Origin: Elmis aenea
Taxonomy: Eukaryota > Arthropoda > Insecta > Coleoptera > Elmidae
DNA length: 64,000 nt
Reading direction: 5' to 3'
Assembly (NCBI GenBank): GCA_947652605.1
Contig: OX393576.1
Coordinates: 50,568,966-50,632,965, forward strand
A model generated the notes under the pieces. It ran no database searches. It was given only the letters and a program-made list of their open reading frames with translations, and was not told the DNA's origin. Each line of letters opens with the position of its first letter. The first letter of the stretch is position 1. Shown here piece after piece: positions 55,914-64,000 of this stretch. Made by a program: the position numbers and the translations under genes.

Positions 55914-57679
55914 CAGAGGCGGATTTAGGCATGGTCTTTATGGGCTGCAGCCCAGGGCCCCGTAGTCAAAGGGCCCCCTTCGCAGTAAAAAATAAATAAA
56001 TATTAAAACTACCTTTTTGCAAATACTATTATATGAATTCTAAAAGTCTTGCATCAGTTGTACCAAACTTTAACTTGTCAATATCTACAAAACAAACGAA
56101 ATGTATGGTATCGAATATCGAAGACATCAGTATTGTTGAGTCACCATCATACTACCGATTCAGCAATCTACTATCACTTGTTTGGGCGGTACACGTCAGA
56201 AATAAATCTAGTTGGTGTGGAAGCGGTTAAAGTTGCAACTCAAATGGTGAACTTTTTTGGAGTAGTGCAACAAACATATGATTTCTTTTCTGCATCTACC
56301 CATAGGTGGGAGCTTCTAAATCGTGAAACAAAACCAAAATTTTCGATAAAAAGTTTAAGCCAAACTAGATGGTCCTGTCACTATGATGCTGTTAGAGCTT
56401 TAAAAAATAGTTACGGTGATATTATGAACATATTAAAAACATTTAGTGACAGTATAAATGAGACACTTGATTTTCGAAGGGAGGCACAGAATTTATATAA
56501 TAATTTGGCGAAACTTGAAACTGCGATTTCAACTGTATTTTGGGAAGAAATTTTAGACATTCAATTTAGTTAACAAAAAAGTGCAGACCCCAGCCTTAGA
56601 CATATGTGAAGGTGAGAAATTAATTACGTCATTAGAAGCATTCTTGAGCAGAATACGAAAAAAATCAGATCTGAAACTAAAGAATACGAGGAGACAGCCA
56701 AAAAATTAAGTACCGGTGAGAAAAACAATACAGTGATATAAAAAAGAGACGTATTACTTCCAAATTTTTGGATAAATCTACAGAGAAAGTTTTGCTAAAT
56801 GGAGCAGAAAAATTTAAACGAGATACGCTAAACGTTGCATTACATAAGTTAATTGTGGATTTAACAAAAGAGGCCATGTATATGGTGAATTTAGCAAAAG
56901 ATACAAATTTTTAATGACTTTGCAAGATATTAATATCGAGAATATTGATTTGAAAAGTGCACGTAATGTTGTTGATTATTATTCGGATGACATAGACGAA
57001 CATTTAGTCAATGAATGCATTCAGTTAAAATTCTACTTACAGACTAAGCCAGATTCATACGACTCATGCGGTGATATATTCAAACTAATTTATGAAAAGA
57101 AACTTAAACAATCTTAAAAAAAATTTTGGCGTTGCCAATCACCAGCTGTGAGGCGGAGCGATCCTTCTCCAGGATGTCCTATATAGAAAACAAATATAGG
57201 ACAGCAATGACGAATGAAAGATTAAAATATTTATCAATTCTTTCAATAAACTCAGATTTAACCAAATATTTATAATATGATAATCAAGTTAAAGAATTTG
57301 CAGCACAAAAATGCAAGAGTTGTGCTTTAAATGACAATAATGTATTAAAAATAGCCACATTATATAACTACTATAATGTTTTATTTATTTTATTTTTAAG
57401 AATATTTATTATTTTTGTTTCTTTTTTTTTCTTGGTCTTTATTTTTGACCTAAAAGTTTGTTGTTTCGTTTTTTGGTTTGTTACTAAAAGTAATACCTTA
57501 TATATTTTATTTTTTGTTTGTTTGATGTTTATTTTTCCTGTTTAAAAAAAGGTAAAAAAGTTTTTCTGCAAAATGGCAAATGAGTCATCACAACTAATCC
57601 AAAGTTGGGTTAATTTGGATTAAGTGGGTAGGCCCCCAAACAGTATTAGACCAGGGCCCCCAAAGTTAATTGGTCCCTG
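55914..57679 (+). mobile_element. hAT transposon with perfect target duplication, internally decayed
   Basis: Begins CAGAGGCGGATTTAGG, ends TTGGTCCCTG; TTGATTGG flanks both sides perfectly (55906-55913 and 57680-57687). Terminal pairing is short (CAGRG), but GGGCCCC-type blocks lie near both ends. At 1,766 bp it is shorter than an autonomous copy, since the transposase lacks its N-terminal third. The left duplication shares one base with the duplication of the preceding palindrome. Confidence 0.95.
56049..57275 (+). pseudogene. hAT transposase (ZMYM1-like), truncated and frameshifted
   Basis: Plus strand. Frame 56049-56573: VNFFGVVQQTYDFFSASTHR, WELLNRETKPKFSIKSLSQT, RWSCHYDAVRALKNSYGDIM (the S.TRWS.R..A..AL motif of the family) and EAQNLYNNLAKLETAISTVF. 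Then, with shifts: ALDICEGEKLITSLEAFLSR, a section ending GEFSKRYKFLMTLQDINIEN and LVNECIQLKFYLQTKP (to 57117). One further shift gives ILALPITSCEAERSFSRMSY and IENKYRTAMTNERLKYLSIL, stop at 57273-57275: the complete C-terminal dimerisation domain with the ERSFS core. The N-terminal DNA-binding and first catalytic parts are absent. Dead, but the least decayed hAT coding remnant here. Confidence 0.9.
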
Positions 57680-57714
57680 TTGATTGGTCGTAATCATTAG
57701 TTTATAAGTATTAG

Positions 57715-58199
57715 GTTTGTTCCAACAAGCCCGCTGACAATGCAGCGCGCTGTCAGGAGTGTGCGCAGTATCAATATCGCGTTCCATCACAATCTGTGAT
57801 AGTTCACCGGACGGTTTAGTCGGCTATTCCATCATTACAAAATTAATACATGAACTAGTCAGTGTATGGTCAGAACAGTTTTTGGATGAGAGCGTGTACC
57901 AGCATTTGGATTTTTACACGCAAGCGCTGTTCATAACTAACGTGAGCTTAGCTAGCTATGCATCGCTTCCCAACCCCACTGAGTGCTAAATTCCTAAGGT
58001 GTTTACCCTAGCGATGCTTACATTTGTATGAACCCAATAGACGCAAATGTCATTTCAAGTTATGCCAGTCGTAAAAGCGTTCCAACATCGGCTAATACTG
58101 TGGAGCAAATTTCTTAGTACCTACATAGTTCACGCATGCGAATAAAACAGTTCATGCATTCATCCAAGGATCGGTTTTAAACTGATTGTTGGAATAAAC
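57715..58199. mobile_element. Putative MITE with GTTTGTTCCAACAA ends
   Basis: Left GTTTGTTCCAACAAGCC and right ATTGTTGGAATAAAC pair as inverted ends. Outside lie GTATTAG and GTATTAT (6 of 7). The interior, rich in GCGC words near the left end, has no motif; the frame 57759-57989 is unsupported. Confidence 0.55.
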
Positions 58200-59865
58200 G
58201 TATTATTAATAGTTACAAGATTGCAAAAATTAACAAACATTGTAACTTGTGATAAACTATATTCCAATAATAAAGCTTGAATTTGAGTCACCATACCAGC
58301 TAGTTCTGTGAAACTTATGATAACCTAATTCGCCCTTTTGTAACTAGAAAATGTAGTTTGCTGTCGATTAAGTATGACAATATGGTCATAGAAAGGTGTT
58401 AGACTGTGATTTTTTCGTTATCGGCACTCGCTTTGTACAGAATATTACCAAAGCATGGCTTCACAATATCGAATATCATACGCAGGTTGTCGTTATAGTT
58501 TTTGCGGTGTTTAATTCCCAGCAAAATTCGTATGGGCGTCTATATAATATATTTACCGTTAGATCACAGACATTGAATTAATAAGCTTCCTACGTTAACA
58601 TTTCGCTCCTGCCTATAATAGTCCGTACAATATTGTTTGTGGTTAGCCAATACTACATAACTTATTGGCCGAACGTGCACTGTCAAGTTTTCTACTTAAA
58701 ATTAATTAGAGGTTGGTAACAAATAACACACCGGATACAACCATTATTTACCTTCGATTAGATAAACTGTGAGTAGATGTGTAACGTAATAGAAAAAGAT
58801 TTCTTAATGTTGTTATGCTTGTGTAATCGAATTGTGTTTCTTTCTACGAAGCACTGTTTGTGAAGTATTAAAGAATAGTCACCAATTATTTATAATTTGT
58901 CGTTGACGTAATTGTATGAGTTTGAATAATAAAAACAATTTTGCCCGGTTTAATACACAAACACAAGTTGTTATTGAGTAAAGGTAATTATGGATATAAA
59001 TGTTTTGATTATGAAAACGTTTTACGTATTAATAAGACATTTTTTAAAGGGAATTATGTGAAAAATTGCGAATTTTGCACGCGTCTGACAAGCTTAATTT
59101 TTAATTAATTAAAAAATTAAATGGTTTTGTATTAAATGAGACAATATCTGAAAGCGTATAAGCATCAAACTGGTTTATCTAAAAAAGCATAATATTTTAA
59201 GTTGATATGGTACCTAAAACACTGATATGTAAAACATCATTTTTTATGCAGTTTAATTGTTAAATAATAACTACAAAGTCCAACGTTGTATCCGGGTTAC
59301 TACAAGCTTCGATTTTAAAACTTTTCAATTTTACTAATGAATTTTTTATTTTGAACGTCTGTGAAGACAAGATAAAAGTTTACTAAAAGTTTTTTAAGGT
59401 CTCTAAGTACATTAAAACTTTAAAGATCAAATGTTCTCGTGTTAATTGCAATAAACTGGACAAGTTTCGCAGTTTATTATTTAAACGAGTGTTTTTCGAA
59501 TTGTCTTCAAATTGCCCGTATTATTGTACGTTGTTCAAGACAGTTTTTGTTTTTCTTGGCCGACTGTGATTATAAGTTTTATTCTTATTTAAAAATAGTT
59601 TTTCTGCTTTGAAATAACAAATTATGTACACCCAAAGTAAGCGTATGAAGCCCGGTCTCCATGACAAAATTTATATCTTCAAAATACGTTTACCGTACTA
59701 TTTTTTGTACTCTAGTAATGCGAAGCAAAAGACAAATTTTATTGATAAAAACAATGTATATTTTTTGCTTAATGCTCTAAAACAATTCCACCTACATCAA
59801 TAGAAACTGAGAAAGCATTTTATGCGGAAAGACTTTGCTGTTAATAAATTAAGAATATGACTAAA
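58200..59865. other. No gene seen
   Basis: A+T-rich; the frame 58396-58581 has no motif. No repeats paired. Confidence 0.4.
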
Positions 59866-60032
59866 GGGTCCTTATGTACGGCGGATCTGCCCGTTGTATT
59901 TGTCATCTTTATAAATCCGCTTTCGATGGCCAAAGACGACGAGCAATTATTTAGATACACACAGGCGGATTTGTACAATGGACCAATACGGCGGACAAAT
60001 CTACCGTACATACTCGCATGTGAAAAGGACCC
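59866..60032. mobile_element. Small PIF/Harbinger-like MITE
   Basis: Left GGGTCCTTATGTACGG, right end reverse-complemented GGGTCCTTTTCACATGCG, with TAA/TTA next to both ends. GGCGGATYTG words recur in both halves in opposite orientation. Non-coding. Confidence 0.6.
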
Positions 60033-60446
60033 TTAAGTGACCGAAGCATAGATCAACTTAATTTTCTTAAATCATATTACAAACATTCATTGTAAAAATT
60101 ATGTTATTGTGTTCATACAAATGATATTGCAATTGTAAGGTAATATTTCTGAAATGTTTGTTTCCCCACCAATATTATTTTATTATCTACTTATAATAAT
60201 CATGGAGCCAAATGTATGTACCTCGTCCAATACATATGACATGACTTGGAGTTGTTTTAAGTAATAAACCTCTCCTTCGATTTCTGAGTTGTTTATTTCA
60301 AAATTTTGTCTTAATTTATTACATCCCGGCATCCCGGGACAAGCAAAAATGTCAAATATGAGAAACCCTAGTACTTACCTAAAAAAAAATTGCCATCAAA
60401 CATTTCCCAAAACAGTAATACATCTTTTCGTTAGTATTACTTATTA

Positions 60447-60695
60447 CAGGGGCGTAGGCAGGGGTGTTGGGGGTCGTAATCCTCCCACCCCCATTAAGAA
60501 CCTGGACATATTAAACTAGGGGTGTAGGTAAAGCTCCGCAGGACGTGTCCGACCTATTGTATAAGAAGAGATACTTTGATACATCTTACAATTTGTGTTT
60601 GTGTATAAGGTTGGACAAGTAAAAATTCATTAAAAAGGCTGTTGTCTTTATTAACCCCCCCCCCCCCTCATGTAAACATCCTACCCACGCTACTG
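60447..60695. mobile_element. Probable hAT MITE
   Basis: Left CAGGGGCGTAGGCAGGGG; right end reverse-complemented CAGTAGCGTGGGTAGGATG. A run of about 14 C lies at 60655-60668. The flanking octamers match poorly (ACTTATTA and AGTCCTTA). Confidence 0.65.
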
Positions 60696-63056
60696 AGTCC
60701 TTATACAATCATCATAGGTTTATAGGTAATATAAACCATTAAAGATAAGAACTATAATACAAAAAGCTGCTAGGGTCTGTGGTCTATGCCTCTAACCAGT
60801 AGCGAATAGAAATGTCTAACGTGTCATAAACTATTCACAAACGTAATATATAATTCCGTCGTTACCATATATATTAAACACATTTGCTTAAGTAGCAAAT
60901 CCAACAAAAAAATCTCATATTTCACATTCAAAAACAAAAAAATAAAACCCCACATTATATTACATTATGCCGCTTTGAAGAACTACCGACAACCTCTTGA
61001 AACAAATATGGGTAGGAGTCGAATTCCATCCATCTTGTAACACAAAAGTTCGTCAGTTCTTCCATTTGCAATCACGTCATGTTCTTTTTTCCATTTATAA
61101 CCAAAAAAAAATGCACGCGATATTTTAATTAGCACCACACAACCACATACCACATTTATACATTTTCGGATTTTATTGCATTTATTGTTCAGTAAATCTT
61201 ATAAAATTAGAACGGCAACAAAGGAGAAAATTCAAACAAGACTATTATATTATGTATTATATATTTTGCTGAAAACTAATATTTAATACTAGTGCGCAAA
61301 ATCAATTCTATATTAGACTAAATAAATAAAAGTTACCCAGCTCTTAAGCTTACTTTTGTTGTAGGTAGTAAGACAGTGAAAATGTTACTATTATAAGTAT
61401 AATATATAAAATATTAATCAGTTTTACTTACAATAAAATAAAGCCGACATTTTCGACCCGACACTTTTAAGAAATACATCACCTACAAAAGTTATAAAAA
61501 ATTAACTGTCATTGAAAGAATATATTAATGAGATGAAGGCTACATACATATACATACATCCATAAAATCACTATTCGTTAAATTAAGAACCTTTGCGAAT
61601 GCTTATCATACATGTGCCTTTAAAACACAAAAAGTTACCACAGATATATTAAGTATGTTTAAGGTAAAGTGGTTTAGGTTAACCAGTAGTACTTAAAATA
61701 TTTTGAGAAAGTTTAAAAATTTATGATTTAAAAGAACCAAAACAAATTTTGAGCAATATTACTTTAAATTACATAAATGTTTGCAGATGAAAATGTTTAC
61801 AAAGAATTTTTGTGCATTTTTTTAAAACCTTGTTCCACCTTTTTTTTTTAGATTGCAGTGCTATCCCAAATTAAATTTTTGCTAACAAATCCGCGTTTAG
61901 GTTTTACCCAATACCTACACTAATTATACAATAACTTAACAAAAATTGCAATCAGTGTTTATATTGTTCTCATAAATTATTTGTCATCGTAGAAACGGTG
62001 ATATATTGCTTCAATAAATTATTGAGTACTTATAACATTTATAATTGGTCGTAAATGCAGTTGTTATTGACTCTGTAATTTCATGCAAAGATAATTTCGT
62101 TTCATGAACAAAGAAGACGCACTTGTCAACGATTGGAATATATTATACGAAATTCTAAATTATATATTTTTTGCTTGTACGCAATAATAATTTTAATGAT
62201 AAACTTCATTTGTTTTTATTTAAGGGTCATCATTCGTAAAATAATAACATCTCTGATAATAAATATATCAATTAATAGGACGCGTGTTTAATAAAATCTC
62301 ATTAAAAATAATGATTTATGTTAACAAGATAGCACTTGGCAATTATTTTCAACTTGTTACATTCTTCAAATAAAATAAAATTACTAGGTACATAATTATT
62401 GCAACGTTAATTAGTTAGGTACGTAAAAAAAAATGTAGTAATTAAAATTTTGTCTCAAATTTTTCTGTAGAAAATTCATCATAAAACACTTTTACGTTTT
62501 GAATAAATTCATTTTATATTTAGCGCATTTTTTTCAGGATTTTCTGAAAATACTTTCGACTCAAAATTAAGAGGATAACTTATTGTTAGTTTTAAAAGTA
62601 TTTTTAAAATATTTACTGATGGTAAAACTAGCGCTGCAAAGTTTAGAAAATATTAATTAATAATAGCAATATGTTGAGTGACTTATCATGTTTAAATAAA
62701 CGAAGTTCTTAGACGTTATGCAATTTTCTTAAAACATGTTTGCTGACTTAGTAAAAATTGTTATGTAGATTGGCATTAAAATTTTATTGGCCCATAAACG
62801 TATCTGCTTATATCCTAAGCATTTGAGTGAGCGTTCTATAAACAATTTGTTTTTTAGAACTACCTACATAGCTACAATAAACTATTTATTGAAATTACTC
62901 AGCTGTTTATAACTGGACTTCCGTTGGAACTGTGTAAAAGTACTTTTATATTTTAATTAACCTACATATCAAAATCTGTTTTTGTCATTATACTTTATCG
63001 GTGTGTGTTTTGGAATAAAATCAATAAAACCGATATTATTTTCTGCATGTGATGTA
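60696..63056. other. No gene seen
   Basis: Long A+T-rich stretch with no motif, frame or paired repeat that I could identify on either strand. Confidence 0.45.
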
Positions 63057-64000
63057 CAGGGTGGTCCAAATTCGATGGGATTGCATGGGTATCTCGGTTA
63101 ATATTTAAGATAGAGAAACGGTTAACTTATCAAAAATGTGCAGTTTTTTGAGACAAACTCAGAACCGGTTTCAAAAATATTCTATCATTTCCGGTTTTCG
63201 AGTTATCGAATAAAAAGTGTTTTTTTGTCATATTAATAATGTGTCATATCCCCGTTATTGTTGTAAATATCGAAAATATTTATGAAGATTATTTTTAGAT
63301 ATTTTTATGTTTAATTTAATTATACTAAAAAAAAAATTTTACGCTCGCTGTTAAAAAGTTATGACACAAAATTACCTTTTTTTAAATGGAAGCGATATGA
63401 CATATTTAAATTCCTTATTTTTTTCTCATTCCAAATATATAAGGGTTGATGTATTTATTTTTAATAATACGCAAGTTATGAAGGTTATTTAGGTTTTTTT
63501 TCTAAGAAAATCATAGTAGGCTATGAAAACAAAAACCAAACAAGGTGTAAAACCTTACAAAACTCATGTGGTACAAGTTACCAAGGTTTTTTAATTTGTT
63601 GTGGAGATAAACATTGTAAATATTTGAAAATAAGAAAACAACGATATAGTCGGTATCAGCAGTAATGTAGGATATTGTTGTTTATCTTATGTTCAAAAAA
63701 TTTCGTATTTATCTCAATAACAAATTAAAAAACCTTGGTAACTTGTACCTCATGAGTCTTATAAGGTTTTACACTTTGTTTATTTTTTGTTTTCACAGCC
63801 TACTATGATTTTCTTTTAAAAAAAAACTAAAAAGCCTTCATAACTTGCGTATTGTCGAAAATAAATACATCAACCCTTATATATTTGAAATGAGAAAAAA
63901 ATGTGGAATTTAAATAGGTCATAGCCAACTATCGTTTCTATTTAAAAAAAGGTAAGTTTGTGTCATAACTTTTTAACGGCGAGCGTAAAAATTTTTTTTT
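63057..64000. mobile_element. Foldback family A, third copy, cut by the window edge
   Basis: Starts CAGGGTGGTCCAAATTCG after TA (63055-63056) and follows 35266-36487 through the left arm, the loop (AACAACGATATAGTCGGTAT) and most of the right arm to 64000. It lacks a few bases (TTGGCTATGACC shortened to ATGACA near 63398). About 250 bp of right arm should lie beyond the window. Confidence 0.95.

Noticed and set aside
4422..64000. Helitron origin for the multi-hairpin repeats
   Set aside because: AAAA flanks and hairpins suggested it, but the ends lack the 5' TC and 3' CTRR signatures and the insertion is not between A and T in a consistent way.
1..64000. CRISPR arrays, bacterial operons, rRNA genes
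   Set aside because: No regularly spaced short repeats, ribosome-binding sites or rRNA landmarks. All recognisable content is of eukaryotic mobile-element type.
1..64000. LTR retrotransposons or endogenous viruses
   Set aside because: No TG...CA long terminal repeats, gag/pol zinc knuckle, protease or integrase motifs were seen in the open frames.

Overview
The window looks like intergenic or very long intronic DNA from an arthropod, most likely an insect. It is visibly A+T-rich and contains no intact protein-coding gene of more than about 200 codons. What it does contain is the debris typical of insect genomes: mariner relics, hAT elements and their MITEs, Jockey/RTE-like reverse transcriptases and a tRNA-derived SINE. 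I could not name a species; beetle or hemipteran is a guess from the element mix. No confident host exon was found. Two stretches with good splice donors (15.1-15.4 kb and 29.6-29.9 kb) and a twin CRE-like site at 38.55 kb are the only hints of host function.

Layout. 0.7-2.5 kb: eroded foldback element with a nested MITE. 4.4-6.4 kb: degenerate hAT transposon carrying two nested elements. 7-9 kb: MITEs. 11.0-12.6 kb: part of a second copy of the 4.4 kb hAT, then a 5'-truncated mariner on the minus strand. 13.0-15.1 kb: minus-strand non-LTR reverse transcriptase split by a 648-bp foldback. 17.8-19.5 kb: another hAT relic. 20.3-21.9 kb: 1.56-kb foldback with a transposase fragment in its loop. 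22.5-23.3 kb: element with repeated motifs. 24.2-26.5 kb: Jockey-like reverse transcriptase containing a hAT that contains a MITE. 27.3-28.2 kb: another reverse transcriptase tail. 30-39 kb: MITEs, a palindrome with tRNA-like arms and foldbacks. 41.3-46.3 kb: three more foldbacks. 46.9 kb: intact-looking SINE. 49.1-49.7 kb: CpG-rich MITE inserted into another copy of itself. 51.9-54.6 kb: hAT relic containing a MITE and a mariner, with the mariner's left end split by a small foldback. 54.6-57.7 kb: a palindrome interrupted by a foldback, then a 1.77-kb hAT. 57.7-60.7 kb: MITEs. 63.06 kb to the end: a third copy of the 35.3 kb foldback family.

The main biological story is a group of long-inverted-repeat (foldback) elements. 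They begin CAGGGTG, mostly sit between TA dinucleotides, share two internal sequence blocks although their arms otherwise differ, and in three cases enclose decayed pieces of what looks like one Tc1/mariner-like transposase (an N-terminal DUF4817-like region in two, a C-terminal DDE region in one). They appear to be non-autonomous derivatives of one insect transposon lineage. Target-site duplications, read directly from the sequence, allow many insertions to be delimited to the base and their relative order to be reconstructed.
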